DNA from: Hydractinia symbiolongicarpus
Taxonomy: Eukaryota > Cnidaria > Hydrozoa > Anthoathecata > Hydractiniidae
Reading direction: 5' to 3'
DNA length: 64,000 nt
Assembly (NCBI RefSeq): GCF_029227915.1
Contig: NC_079887.1
Coordinates: 19,587,650 to 19,651,649 of the forward strand
Both the position numbers and the translations under genes were made by a program. The notes beneath the pieces are model-generated. The model did no database searches. It was not told where the DNA came from and saw only the letters and a list, made by a program, of their open reading frames with translations. Numbering within the stretch: position 1 is the stretch's first letter; every line of letters begins with the position of its first letter. Shown one piece after another: positions 1 through 11,611 of the stretch.

Positions 1-1180
1 GGATAGTATTTATCAGGGTTTTTTCATTGCCATGGAGTCATGGTGAGGTGTTGTTGGACGTGGGTACCTCTGTGAAATATTTTTGGAGGGTGGTAGGAGA
101 AGGGCGACGGATCCAAATTGGTCGGTGGATGTGTAAAAAATTGAGAAAAGGTGTGTTAGTGTCAATCAACCGACGTTGCATTATTTGGATGGCAGGGAGG
201 AGGTATTTCGTTAGGAAGAAATTGTTGGTCGTTTAGTTTTACCTAGCTCTCAACCAGACTATCTTTTGTTGTGTTTTTGATTTAATTTTGTTGTGCAGGA
301 AATTGTGTAGGTTGTTGTTTTTTGTTGTGGGGCCTCTCAAATGGTATAAACAGTATCACGCTGACCCTCTCAAACATCAAAATATACACAAATAGTCAGG
401 GGTATGAGGGTAAGAGACAACTAACTTTTACTTGTAAAAGTGGTCTCGTACCCTCATATCCCTAATTACTGTTGTGTAGGTTGTTGTTTTTTGTTGCATT
501 TTTATTGTGATTTGTTGGTAGCTAGTTGGTTAGGTAGTTGTGATTTTGCTGTACAGTAATTGATTAGCTGGTTCCTAAATGATTGAGTATATAAATTTGT
601 TTGTTAATGTATTTAAGTGTTGCTTCAAATACTCCTGGTTTGGGTGATAGCGAGTTGGAGGATGATTTGGAAATGAATCCTTTTTTGAATGCACAAAGCC
701 TATTGTGCATTCAAAAAAGGATCCTTTTTTTTAAATATGGACAAAAGTGTGAAACAGCCAATGTTCTGCCAACCGGCAGGCTCCAAAGTCGCTACTTTTG
801 CGCACACGTATCCAGGCAGATACCGTTGAAAAGTTGCTAGTCACATTTTCTAGCACGACAGCACACCGAAATAATCCACGTCGGGGCCAACGAAGCCCCC
901 GAAAATTGTAAAAAATGATAATGCTGACGTCAGCAACAATTAGCACATTTTAGACTTTGGACTTAACCAAATATTTGACAAGTTTAAAATGTGTGAATCT
1001 AATATAGAAATAGCCTACGCAATTACTTGTGGGGGCGAAATGCGAAATTAGCTGTTTTGTATCAACATATTTTGACCAAGATTGCAGCTTTGCAAGTTAC
1101 ATGTGAATTGTATTGTAGGTTTGGTTTCTAGCATGCACCTTTAAGTGTTACTGTTATAACTGAGAAATATTTTTTGAAAA
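1..1180. other. No gene seen; GT-rich, two hairpins
   Basis: No reading frame here has recognisable protein character. The top strand is rich in T and G. Two inverted repeats are visible: imperfect 21 bp arms at 398-418 and 443-463 (two mismatches), and perfect 20 bp arms at 677-696 and 703-722 with a 6-base loop. Confidence 0.5.
677..722. repeat. Perfect 20 bp hairpin
   Basis: Arms 677-696 and 703-722 are exact reverse complements separated by 6 bases. The arm contains the core ttttttgaatgcacaa. This could be the centre of a foldback element or a tiny inverted duplication. Confidence 0.8.
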
Positions 1181-1479
1181 AACACTGGAGTGATAAAAAT
1201 GGAGAATGAGGAAATAGTGACGAAGAAGAAAAAGAATCTGAAAAGGGTGGAACAGGGGAAGAAACTAAATCGGAAGAGAAAGAAGAAGTTATTAAGAGGT
1301 AAACATATTGAGAAGAGTGAGATAGAATATGAGAGGGAGAATTGTTATTATTTATTTCACTGGTTGTCTGGTTGTGTTATTGTGTGGAGGTTTTTGGTAT
1401 TTTAGGAAAAGTCGTGATTTGGAGGTGACAAAAGCTGTTGTGGTGCAAGAGTCTACACAGGAAAAATCCAACCCTATGT

Positions 1480-2305
1480 AAATGAGTGAGGTTAAGGAAG
1501 TTAAGAATGACCTCTATCATGCCACCGTTGTTAGTGAAAAGTATTGGTTATGCGATGTTGTTGAAGAGTCGTTTTAGGTCTTGGACCGAATTTAGGTAAA
1601 GTGGATTTCAGTCACCCTGTCAAGTTGGTTGGAATTGTTGGTGCATCCATGTTTATAAAGGATATTTAGGTAATAAAATGTTGATTTATTTCGGTCGAGT
1701 GGTTTTTGATCACGAATATGATATTGATGACGAGTTAGTTAGGAAGGTTTTTAGCGAGATGGGGATGGATGAAAGTAGTGTCAAGAAGATTATTGCTGAT
1801 AACCCAACTCCTTTAGATACCGAAGTTGTGTTGAGGATTGTCGGGGATAATCCCCCAGACCCTATTATTAAACTTACTGAGGATACCGTGAAAAGGTACG
1901 CAAGTCCTGAGATTATTCGTATGACTGTGAAAGATTATACGATAAGTAGAGAAGAGCGTGTAGGTGCATTGTGGATATAGTTCAAGTATAATTACGAAGG
2001 GCAATAGTAAGGTATGTGCAATAGTAAGGTATGTGCGCGATATAAACAAAAATAATGATTTTGAAGCTTAGGGTGATTTGTCTAACTACATTGTAAAGGA
2101 ATATGACAGGGATATAGAAAAACACTATAAAATTTTGATGTTCTAAAGCCTACCTTTGCTAGTAATGGAACCCCAGTAGACATAACGGTATCACGTAATA
2201 AAACTCGTCTTGACTCGTCCTTTTATGATTAAAACAAAGGTGAGTTTACGATAACTGTTGTGTTTCGTCATGATGTTATTATGAAAAATTGAAACAGAAA
2301 TATAT
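1480..2305 (+). pseudogene. Decayed unidentified protein gene
   Basis: The best preserved part is a 100-residue open frame at 1678-1980, with acidic and hydrophobic alternation (for example GMDESSVKKIIADNPTPLD). Upstream, 1480-1577 reads as a plausible start (MSEVKEVKNDLYHATVVSEK). A shifted frame continues through about 1590-1662 (GKVDFSHPVKLVGIVGASMF). Downstream, about 2140-2299 again reads as protein (GTPVDITVSRNKTRLDSS) after stops. Consecutive pieces in the same direction, broken by stops and frame changes, suggest one degraded gene, perhaps mobile-element cargo. I do not recognise the family, and the pieces could be chance frames apart from the 1678-1980 segment. Confidence 0.35.
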
Positions 2306-2475
2306 CATTACTTCCAATCTATTTTCGAGGTGTCTGTATTATTCGTCTGTACCCTATTGGTTTCTTGCAAATGTGACTGCCTTTATTTCAATATCTTTTC
2401 CAATCGTCTTTGGTCATTTCTAGTGGTGTTATAGGTTTCAGGTGGTTTAGGTATATTGTTTTTGCTAGTTTCTAA

Positions 2476-3199
2476 TCTATATAATAATACGGAGCTTCTG
2501 TCTGTGACTTTTGCGAAGTGGATAAAATTTCTTTGATAAAGTCTATAAAACATCGCCTATAAATTTGTTCTGTAAATTAGCAAACTTTGACGTTAAAGCA
2601 ATATTGACGTCAAAGGAAAGTATATTAAGATCAGTGAAGGCAATGCATTGCACTTTTAAAATTAAGGCTTAATAACTTAGAAACGGGTGGAAATAACTGA
2701 CGTCATTTCCTGCGTGGGTAACTAGGGACTACCTGGGACCAAGTTGGGTAAGTTTTCCAAACCTGGGTCACCAAATCCGTTTCGGAATGGACGGGTAAAT
2801 GACGTCATAAAAAAACCTTTAAACCCTAATATCTCTGCATCCGTTTGTCTCAAGTACACGATCCTATACATTTTCTTGATCAGCGTTTCAAGATCTATAC
2901 GATGAAGGCAATAGGTACACAAATTTCTTGAAAATAAATTTTTGGGTTTGACAGGCCATTGCTGACGTCAACAAAATTTTTAACACCTTATATCTCCTTA
3001 GGCTTTTGTCGGATACATATGATCCTATACATTATTGTGATCAGCGTTTTAACCTTTACACGTTATAGGCAACGAATAAACTAAACTTGGCCAATTTTTT
3101 TTGTACCTGTACTGTTGACGTTAGCAAAAAATCTAAAACAACCTATTTTTCCATTGTCCTTCTGCCTAAGTGGATTTCTCCACGGGCTTTATCGACTAG
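2476..3199 (+). mobile_element. Helitron-like element, copy 1
   Basis: This 724 bp unit begins with TC (tctatataataatacgg) and ends with CTAG. About 12 bases before the end there is a small hairpin (gtgga-tttc-tccac). These are the standard Helitron marks: 5' TC, and 3' CTRR preceded by a hairpin. The base before it is A and the base after the tandem pair is T, matching insertion between A and T. It contains no transposase-like frame, so it is non-autonomous. It is followed immediately by a second copy at about 95 percent identity by eye. Confidence 0.7.
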
Positions 3200-3921
3200 T
3201 CTTATATAATAATACGGAGCTTCTGTCTGTGACTTTTGCAAAGTGGATAAAATTTCTTTGATTAAGTCTATAAAACATCGCTTATAAATTTGTTTTGTAA
3301 ATTAGCAGACTGACGTTAGAGCAATATTGACGTCAAAGGAAAGTATATTAAGATTAGTGAAGCCATTGCATTGCACTTTTAAATTTAAGGCTAAATAACT
3401 TGGAAACGAGTGGAAATAACTGACGTCATCTCCTGCGTGGGTAACTAGGGACTACCTGGGACCAATTTGGGTAAGTTTTCCAAACCTGGGTCACCAAATC
3501 CGTTTCGGAATGGACGGGTTAATGACGTCATAAAAAACCTTTAAACCCTAATATCTCTGCATCCGTTTGTCACAAGTACACGATCCTATACATTTTCTTG
3601 ATCAGCGTTTCAAGATCTATACGATAAAGGCAATAGGTACACAAATTTCTTGAAAATAAATTTTTGGGTTTGACAGGCCATTTCTGACGTCAACAAAATT
3701 TTTAACACCTTATATCTCCTTAGGCTTTTGTCGAATACATATGATCCTATACATTATTGTGATCAGCGTTTTAACCTTTACACGTTATAGGCAACGAATA
3801 AACTAAACTTGGCCAATTTTTTTTGTACCTGCACTGTTGACGTCAGCAAAAAATCTAAAACAACCTATTTTTCCATTGTCCTTTTGCCTAAGTGGATTTC
3901 TCCACTGGCTTTATCGACTAG
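3200..3921 (+). mobile_element. Helitron-like element, copy 2
   Basis: This 722 bp unit starts with TC directly after the CTAG of copy 1 and ends in the same hairpin plus CTAG. The two copies align along their whole length with scattered substitutions and small gaps (for example a deletion near 3310). Head-to-tail junctions of this kind are known for Helitrons and fit rolling-circle read-through. Confidence 0.7.
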
Positions 3922-3953
3922 TAATAATAATAATAGTAATAATAATAATAACC
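3922..3953. repeat. TAA microsatellite
   Basis: An imperfect (taa)n run lies directly after the Helitron pair. Confidence 0.8.
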
Positions 3954-4013
3954 GATTTATTTCAAGCATATCCATAAATTACATGGTTGTAGAATAAAGA
4001 CATCAGTAAAAGG

Positions 4014-4480
4014 ATTAGGGTAACATCATAGGCGCGTAAATGAACAAACATGAATTGGTAGCACTTGTGGACCACTTAAACACACACACAAAATAAAATA
4101 CTTAAATAAATAAACAATTACAGTTAAACATTAAATACTTGAGTATCTAAATTAAATTTAGATAGAATAAAAAATTGTTATATTGATTAGGATAGGATCA
4201 TAGGCGCGTGAATTGACAGAACAGGAATTGGAAGCACGTGGAGCATTTAAACACACACACACGCGCGCGAATAAAATACTTAATAAATAAATATATAAAT
4301 AAATAAATAAATAAATGAATAAATAAATAAAATTAAATATAAGTAAACATTAAATACTTGAGTATACGAAGAAAATCCATTTAGAATAAGAAGATTGACA
4401 TGTTAATTAGGATAGGATCATAGGCGCGAACATTGAAAGGACAAGAATCGGTAGCACTTGTGGACCACTTATACACACAC
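4014..4480. repeat. Three-copy tandem repeat, about 170-215 bp
   Basis: The motif aggatcataggcgcg, followed by gaattgg-agcac and then a run of cacaca, occurs from about 4014, 4186 and 4403. Each unit also carries a taaataaa-rich part and ttaaatacttgagtat. The copies differ by small insertions and by the length of the CA and TAAA runs. No coding potential. Confidence 0.75.
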
Positions 4481-4598
4481 AACAACAAAAACATTAAATT
4501 TTAGCTATGGGAGACTGTTATAACTTAAACATTTATGTCATTGCCCGTGCTAAGGCTTTGTCAACTGAGTACTTTTTAGTTTTGTTTTTTTAAAATTT

Positions 4599-5640
4599 TT
4601 AAAATTCATTAAGTTTATTACAATCCCTTATGCCCTTTGGTAAATCGTTAAAGACAGTCTTAGCTTCTGCTTGGAATGTCGTAATGCTGTCATTACAGTC
4701 GATCATTGTTCCTGTGATGTTGGTGTTATTTCGAAGGGTTCGATGATTGATCTTTCGTTTGACTTGCATGTTGCCGGGAACAATTTCATGTAAAGCTTTG
4801 AAGGCAAGCACAGATACTTGTATCTCTCAAGCCCTGTCAGCCCTGACAGTTTTATAACGTCCGCGATCTTCGCATGTCTTTGTAAAACAAAACAGCCGCT
4901 GCATTTTGGATCTTTTAAAGCCTTTTAAGTAAGTACGCTGGAGTCGTGCCGATGTACACCGAGTTGCCATAGTCCGGCTTAGACAAAACCAATGCGTTAA
5001 CAAGCTGTTTTTTAAAATAAAATGGTAGCAGTCGCTTTATGGGCTTCGATGATTTGAGAGTACGGAAGCAGTTTTTTGCGACAGAGTTGATCTGCATTTT
5101 CCATTCGAGATGTTGCTTAAACGTCACTCCAAGGGTCCTGAGCCCCTCTGATGATTTCAGGAGATGATCATCGTACGTAAGCTTGGTATCAGCGTTTTTG
5201 ATGTTATGGGTTCGGAAAAGTTGCCTTGTGCTAAATAACATGTTTTTGTTTTTTTTATTGTTAAAAACAAGGTTGGAATTTATTGACCACGATATATGGT
5301 TTTGTAAATCTTTTACGAACTCACCAGTCTTTTCTGCAACTTGTGTGGCTTTGCAGTGGTCACACACCGTCGTATCATCGGCGTATTGAAGGGATCCTGA
5401 TACGTTCAGATGATTAGGGAGGTCGATGACGTAAAGGTTGAAGATTACTGGCCCAAGTATTGATCCTTAAGGAACACCGAAACCAGTTATCGTCAATCTG
5501 TACAAAGTGCTTGCGATTGGCAATGTATTCTGTTACCTCTAGAGTTTCGACGAAAACCTCTGCAACATCGTGCCGCGCTAGAGGATTTGTTTGTACTTTG
5601 TTAGACCTTCGACGTAGATGCAAAATCCTCATGGCTTGTG
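4599..5640 (-). pseudogene. 5'-truncated CR1/L2-like LINE reverse transcriptase
   Basis: Reading on the minus strand, weak reverse transcriptase similarity begins near 5632 (EYIANRKHFVQIDD). A shifted frame then gives the catalytic-site region LQYADDTTVCDHCK (YADD box) near 5390-5350. The thumb region follows to 4915 (LRTLGVTFKQHLEWKMQIN, then KPDYGNSVYIG). A last frame at 4811-4599 (VLAFKALHEIVPGNM) ends with the WN-LP-IR-like tail FNDLPKGIRDCN. Several frameshifts separate these pieces. The endonuclease and most of the reverse transcriptase are missing, as expected for a dead 5'-truncated copy. Confidence 0.8.
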
Positions 5641-5724
5641 ATGTTGGTACTTTGTTGTGTATGAACCCTCCCTATCAACCTCTTGATTCGATTCAAATTT
5701 CTGTGCGATAGATTCAAAGTCAGC

Positions 5725-6172
5725 ATATATCACATAAGTTACTCGCATCGACCTATTAAAGTTAGTAAACATTAACTTTAAATATGGCTTTGGCATACAA
5801 ATTTTGCAGTACCGTGGTTATTTATCTGTGATGATACGAGTCTTGAACTTCCTATCCAACAATAATGACTGGTTTGTTCATCGGATAGTAGTAGAAGGTT
5901 GAATATATATCACATAAGGTACTCGCATCGACCTACTAAAGTTAGTAAACATTAACTTTAAATATGGCTTTGGCATATCGACCACCACAACCTCTTTTAT
6001 CTGGCACATTTAAATGTGTCTATTCTATGCAGATTCTACCTGAAAAGAATTGATGCAACGCTTACATACAAATTTTGCAGTATCGTGGTTATTTATCTGT
6101 GATGATACGAGTCTTGGAAACTTCTTATCCAATAATAATGACTGGTTTGTTCATCGGATAGTAGTAGAAGGT
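5725..6172. repeat. Direct duplication with one 87 bp insertion
   Basis: The 179 bp segment 5725-5903 is repeated from 5904. The second copy follows it to 5977, then carries about 87 extra bases (5978-6064), then resumes to about 6172. The shared parts differ at only a few positions, so the duplication is young relative to the surrounding decay. No reading frame is preserved across it. Confidence 0.8.
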
Positions 6173-6179
6173 TGATTGC

Positions 6180-7083
6180 TTCTTTGTCGTCTGTAAGTCG
6201 TACGGGTTAGATTATTCTTTCATAACCGAACACGTTAGCCATTGCTTAAACTTAGTTATGTCTTTGATGACTACCAGAAATTCAATGTTGTTGAAGTTGA
6301 GACCATTGAGGTAGTTTGCTTAATTTGTTAATCTGCTTAGAATCTCAACTCTGGCACAAATGTTATTACGAAAATATCATTTTTATCCCTGTCCCCCACC
6401 TGGATCAGAACAGTAGTAGAAAGGAATGGTCACTCTGGTGCAAGAAGCAGCTGAATTCTAACCGACTTCGTTTCTAGTGCGCCTTGGATTATCGGATCCG
6501 AAATTTTTATGTACTTATTTTGTTTTTTTATTTGAAATAATTTACAGAAATTTGCGGTCCTCAGCGCCTTGGTAGCAGCAACAACTTGCCAACTGTTTGA
6601 TGTTGATATATTTTCTTGGCATCTGGCATTGATATATTTCAAGATGGATAATTTTTTTGATCCACCAGACATTGCATAGTCATATTAAACTCAATCTCTT
6701 TGATCTTAAAACCAACACGGATGAAAAATTAATTTGCCGCTTAATAGCCGTGGACGTTAAAATGAATGCAGCAAAAAAATTAAGATTTTGATTTTATATT
6801 CTTTAATTTTTTTGTAGTGAGGTAAATGTCAACTTTAACAAACTTAAGTTTCCGCCTGATCTAATTTTTGTGTAAAAAATCCAATCTCTATACCTGAACG
6901 TCCTACTTGATGCACAAAAAGCGTTAAACAGAATTTCAAATTTTAAAATTCCTTTTTTGTGTTTATTTATCGTTTCAAATGCATCAATTATATTTTCTAT
7001 TTTCATTTCATCAGGATGGTTGCATTGGGTAATGTCATTTTACATTCGCATTGAGCCCCCCACTGATTTGAGCTTTATTCCAG
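6180..7083. other. No supported gene; upstream intron of EGF gene
   Basis: An 80-residue minus-strand frame at 6672-6430 is the longest, but it has no recognisable motif and no splice context. Most of the stretch is probably the intron before the EGF exon at 7084, because that exon starts after a clean acceptor (tttattccag) with a split codon. Confidence 0.4.
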
Positions 7084-7920
7084 ATTGCGGTAACTGTTAT
7101 TTCGGTCAGTGTGGGTTGACTGGTAAATGCGAATGTGCACTGGGATACTCAGGGACTGAATGTGATATAAGTAGGTGGTCATATTACTTACTTATTTATT
7201 TTATTTATTTTTTCTGTTTGTTTTTTAGTTTTTAGTTTTTCTATTTTCTCTTTTTTTATTACCGATATGTCTCTATTGTTAGCAATAAAGCGCTAAAAAA
7301 CTTCAGTGGAAACTAGCGCCATATAGTTTCTTAACGAAGACCAAGAAATCGTAACGTTTGTTTGTTTGTTTGTTTGGTTGTTTGTTTGTTTTTGTTTGTT
7401 TGGTTGGTTGGTTGATTGGTTGTTTGGTTATTTTTTTGTTTGTTTGTTTGTTTGGTTTACTATAGCTCAATATTTAGGACCAACAAGCGATTCCTACCCT
7501 ACTCAGGAGAAACCGCTCGTGTTATTTAAAGAGACACGCTTCCAAGGAAGCTATATATACGGTAATCCAGACGAATTCAAAAAATTTGCCAGTAATTCAC
7601 GTGATGTGAGAGAAGTTCAATACAAATCGTTGCGCGTGCTTCACAACCGTACCGTGACTTTCGCTAGAAATATAAAATTTATGAGCACGTGGAATCCCGG
7701 TAGTGATATTGAAGATATTGCGAACTTTATGCTCGCTAATACTGATGTCGCTGATCCGTTGTGGTATAATTTCGACCCAAGCATCGAAGTGGATTTTTAT
7801 GTAAAGGTCGAAGGTAATATAAAATGTGATAACTGTAGCCTAAGTAATGGCGTGTGCTATACAGGCAGTTGTGTGTGTAAACCAGGCTTTACTGGTGCAC
7901 ATTGTGATATGTCTGTATAA
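7084..7920 (+). CDS. 3' end of EGF-repeat secreted/extracellular protein gene
   Basis: Two exons are supported. Exon A is 7084-7170, between acceptor ttccag and donor gtaggt. It encodes one EGF-like repeat (CGNCYFGQCGLTGKCECALG, ending GTECD). Exon B is 7466-7920, after acceptor tatag. Both junctions split a codon after its first base, the usual phase for EGF exons, and the frame stays open to the stop at 7918. Exon B has about 105 residues of a non-EGF module without cysteines (ETRFQGSYIYGNPDEFKKFA region). A second EGF repeat closes it (CDNCSLSNGVCYTGSCVCKP, ending AHCD). Upstream exons, including any signal peptide, were not found and may lie outside the window. The middle module is not one I recognise. 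The intron (7171-7465) contains a TTTG/GGTT simple repeat. Confidence 0.8.
7345..7460. repeat. TTTG/GGTT simple repeat in intron
   Basis: A run of tttg and ggtt units lies just upstream of the splice acceptor. It creates a false open frame joined to the EGF exon. Confidence 0.8.
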
Positions 7921-8820
7921 TAACTGACTAGTAATGTAAAAAGACCCTTGTGACTATTTAGGTACCAAAGAATTAATTTTTGTGAGACCTAATTTTCGCA
8001 AGTCATAATATTTCGTGAAAATTAAATTTTACATTTGCATTGTTTGCATTCACACTGAAACCTAGTCTATTATAATCGTCATCTCAAAATTTTTATAACA
8101 ACTGGTTTCTTGAAGACGGTATTCAAAATGATATGTTCCCAGCAAGACGTGTTTCGTTGTGTCTGTTATACCTGTTTGTTTGTTTTGGAGTTTATTTTGA
8201 GGGAAGTTGGCATTGTAAGCTACCTTTAAGATATTTCAAAGTACAGCTTGAGCATGTTTTAAAAATATAAGAAGTTTCTATGATCATGATTTATATATTT
8301 CATAAATATTTGTAGATATAATATTTGTTTTCTTTTGAATATAATAATTTGTACATTTTAATTACACTAATAATATATTCGATGTAAATCACTGTAGACC
8401 TGCACTTGTCATTGATATGTAATATAATATTGTGAACGGTGCTAAAAGTGAAATTAGTAATGACTGGGAACAAAAACAATAATACTTAAGACTGGGAGAA
8501 TTTGCGTTGTGCAACCAAATTTATTTAATTTACGGAGGGAAGGCTGAGTACTTAGTAATGAAGAAGAATAGCGGCTACTTTTGGTGAATTTCGCAAATAA
8601 ATAAGGTTTTATTGGTTTTATCTAAAAAAGGTTTCTTTAAGACTTGCTAGCAAAAATTGAGAATATAAAAGAGGAGTCTCTCATTCTATCCTGCTACGTG
8701 AACATTCACGTTTTTGTTTTTAAGTACTTTAACTAAACTAAAGATATTTCAAAGAAGATTGCAAGTAAAGGTTATGAGGAGAGGTAATTGTCTCATTCTC
8801 TGTTTTTGATGCATTTAGTG
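7921..8820. other. Noncoding; 3' flank of EGF gene
   Basis: AT-rich sequence with no recognisable frame. Candidate polyadenylation signals (for example aaataaataagg near 8595) are present, but none is clearly positioned. Confidence 0.4.
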
Positions 8821-8824
8821 ACAC

Positions 8825-8867
8825 GCCGCAGTACATAGAAGCATCTCTGCCGCAGTACATAGAAGCA
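8825..8867. repeat. 19 bp direct repeat
   Basis: The 19-base sequence gccgcagtacatagaagca occurs at 8825-8843 and 8849-8867, separated by 5 bases, just before the decayed retrotransposon. Confidence 0.8.
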
Positions 8868-8898
8868 GGACTGGGAGTGTGCTAGCGAGTTCTTTAGA

Positions 8899-11060
8899 AT
8901 GATTATACATCCCAGCAATAACATCTTAGATGAGAATAAACAAATAAGTGACACGCAAAATACGATCTACAATTACTTTTCTGAAAATCAAGACGTTGTA
9001 AACGAAACGCACAAAAACAGATTTACCACCGATTACGTAGAAAAGACAGAAAACGAACTAAAGAGACAATCAAAAGCCTTCAAACCTGTGGAGGAGATCA
9101 AATGCGGCAGTAAACTTCTTTGGAAAAAGTTCAAAGGCACAGAAATCCCCAAGGTCATTAAGAATATAAAATCCTTCGCAGCACCTCTCATCGCCTAAGT
9201 TACTATAATAGCACTTAAAAAAATTTCCGTTCTGCGTTTCCGTCAGCCAACATCATCCCGACCGCTTGGAAAGAAAAGGCTTTTCGTAGAGTGTGGAAAT
9301 CCGGAAAAACTACCTGCCTAAAAAGAAGGTGACTCGGAAAACCCCGAAAACGTTCGTCCAATTACTCGACTGTTCTGTAAAAAGTTTTTACTTCAGTTAT
9401 TTCTAAAAATGAGGTATACCAGGCTGTGTTAAGCATATCGAATGCCTCTCGCATATTATAACAATGCAAGACTACAGTAAAAAAGCTGTGTTATCACCTT
9501 GTTAGATTTGAAAAATGCGTTTGGTGAAGTCAACCATAGCCTTATCATAGAAACGCTGAGAATACATCCTGTGGCCGAAGATATTATCAGACTGATTTTA
9601 TCCTGAATTATGGTATCTTTATTCTAACAGACACTTTCATGACATCACCAATAAAAGTTTTAAGAGGAGTGCTTCAGGGAGACAGCTTATCGCTGTTCAA
9701 TCTTTTCGTCAACACGTTAATCAGCAGCATTAAGTCTGACAAGATCAAATGCATGGGTTACGTATTTTAAGGCTGTCTATCGCAAAATAACTCGTTCCAA
9801 TTGGCAGACGATAAGGCCATTGTGACTGCGCCTGAAAGTGACAGTCAGCTTCTCTTCAATATCTTTTCGAAATAGACAACGTGGACAGACTTAAGGTAGC
9901 AGTATGGTAAATTACACCTCTTCTGTATAAAGCATTTTTTTCAACCGCATGGAGAAATGTCATTCGTTCGGTATTAAAAAGAAAAAGACTAAAAGTGATC
10001 AATTTCAGCCATTTGTAACCATTCGAAAAGAACGAATACCACCTGTTGAATTCCAGCCATTTGTAACCATTCAAAAAGAAAAATACCACCTGTTGAATTC
10101 CAGCCAGCTGTAATGAAATCAAAATTAAACTGTGCAATGAAATTACGCAACACGTTGAATTACTTGACAAACTTCAGATAAAATGTTTTAATAAAATCGA
10201 GATTATCCAACGTTACGTATTTCCATTTATCAAATCACTGAATCATGGATCTCGTAAACATGGACAGCTGCATAAATGGATATTACCGAAAATGGTTAAA
10301 CATCCTAGTCAGTGACAATATTACCCACCTGAGTTTGCCAAAATCAAAACTGTGACTTAATATCAAAACCGTTTAACAAATTTATGACGAATGTAAACGT
10401 GGAGGCTAGAAATCTGTACAGATTGACAAATAAGCATGTGAACACAAATCATATCATTTAAACAAATTCGTATAATATGCTTGCGACCAAAAGGTTTTTC
10501 AGGTGAAGTCCTTAAAATCTGCGCAACTTAAGGAATGGCAAAAATTGACATGATCATTAACAAATAATATCTTGAACTTTGTCTTACTTCCTCTGCAATA
10601 GATGGGAGCTGAAGGAAACCTCGAGCTGTATTCATTGTGTAAGCAAAGAAACCCAATTACGTTTATTCAACAATTGAAAGACCGCCTTAACAAGTGGAGA
10701 CGCAACTCTTATCCTGAGAACAATCATGAGCCACATCCTAACTTTTGCCTCTGACTCTTTTAGATTATGCGCTGACATTATAGGATACGCCTGTCCCAGC
10801 AGTTTGTTCAGAAGTAGCAGACCAAATGAACAGAAAGCCAACTGATCATCGTAATTCAGAGAGAACATGCACAACAGTCATTGAGCTAACGTTCCCCTGC
10901 GCGACAAACTTGCTAAAGTGCCACGTATACAAAGAAAAATATAAGGATCTAAGTCCTCGCGCACAATTAAACTCCATACTCCTTGAGCCTTTTTTCCATC
11001 GGTTTCACAGGAGCTTCCATTCTTAACAAAACGAAAACTGGACGCTAAAAGATTAGTACG
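8899..11060 (+). pseudogene. Decayed R2/NeSL-like non-LTR retrotransposon
   Basis: The best clean frame is 8899-9198 (TIYNYFSENQDVVNETHKNR). It looks like the region before the reverse transcriptase in such elements. Reverse transcriptase blocks then appear in changing frames: PENVRPIT near 9345, LLDLKNAFGEVNHSLIIETL near 9500-9560, VLRGVLQGDSLSLFN near 9655-9700, and LADDKAIVT (catalytic box) near 9800. Further down are the region from QHVELLDKLQIKCFNKIEII (10145) and a C-terminal piece, TCTTVIELTFPCATNLLK (10870-10925). That piece resembles the end of elements carrying a restriction-like endonuclease. Numerous stops and frameshifts make this a dead copy. The family assignment is from motif character and gene order, not from an alignment. 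Confidence 0.65.
10005..10105. repeat. Two-and-a-bit copies of a 47-48 bp tandem repeat
   Basis: Two near-identical 47-48 base units (each with ccatttgtaaccattc and ataccacctgttgaatt) lie head to tail, with the start of a third. They sit inside the decayed retrotransposon. Confidence 0.8.
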
Positions 11061-11090
11061 TAGGTGCCAAGAAGTTGCCATCGGAACGTC

Positions 11091-11170
11091 ATCTCTTTAA
11101 TAATAGCCGTATTCCATCCGTCCGTCTGTCTCCCTATGTGTCACGCAAAATGGTAGCTTAGCTGCGCATA
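11091..11170 (+). mobile_element. Possible 5' end of Helitron-like element
   Basis: tctctttaataatagccg followed by cgtccgtctgtctccc matches the 5' end of the short Helitron-like units at 46.3 kb and 56.6-57.4 kb. No matching hairpin plus CTAG end was found downstream, so the extent is unknown. Confidence 0.4.
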
Positions 11171-11534
11171 GCTGATTTTCTCTAACCACGCCTGAACAAT
11201 GCTAAATCAATCATAATATTTGGGTTTTTTGTAACCTTTTCATCGTTCTAACAACCTTTTTATATATCTTATATATATTCACGACCCTTTTTACCACGAA
11301 TTTCGCCAGTGCAAAAAGTCGACATTTTCGACCTAGCCACCCCAACCATTCGTCCGGACCATTAATCCGGAGTATTAAGCGTTTTTGCGATTAATTTCAT
11401 TAACCAATCAGAAACCTTATTCGTTTCACGTGTTTACGCAACCTGTTGTTTAAGTTTTGGCCGATGCGTCCATGAGATTACCAGAATATCACAACCACGA
11501 GACCTTCAGGACGGATTGGTTTTACACACTTAAT

Positions 11535-11611
11535 CTTTTAAAGCAACCTCGTCCCCAGGACCTCTTTTCGCTTTTTTGATATCGGGGATGGCGCGAAGAA
11601 GAAGGCCCTGG
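11535..11611. repeat. Left 77 bp inverted repeat (pair at 24202-24278)
   Basis: Almost every base is the reverse complement of 24202-24278; the core begins aacctcgtccccaggacc. Both outer edges carry TTAA (11538-11541 and 24273-24276). The repeat is also partly self-complementary (ccaggacctcttttcgc against gcgaagaagaaggccctgg). It may therefore be either the end of one large element or an independent foldback repeat. Confidence 0.75.

Noticed and set aside
7366-7465. N-terminal extension of the EGF exon frame (F-V-C-L-F rich)
   Set aside because: It is the TTTG simple repeat in the intron; the splice acceptor at 7465 with matching phase is better.
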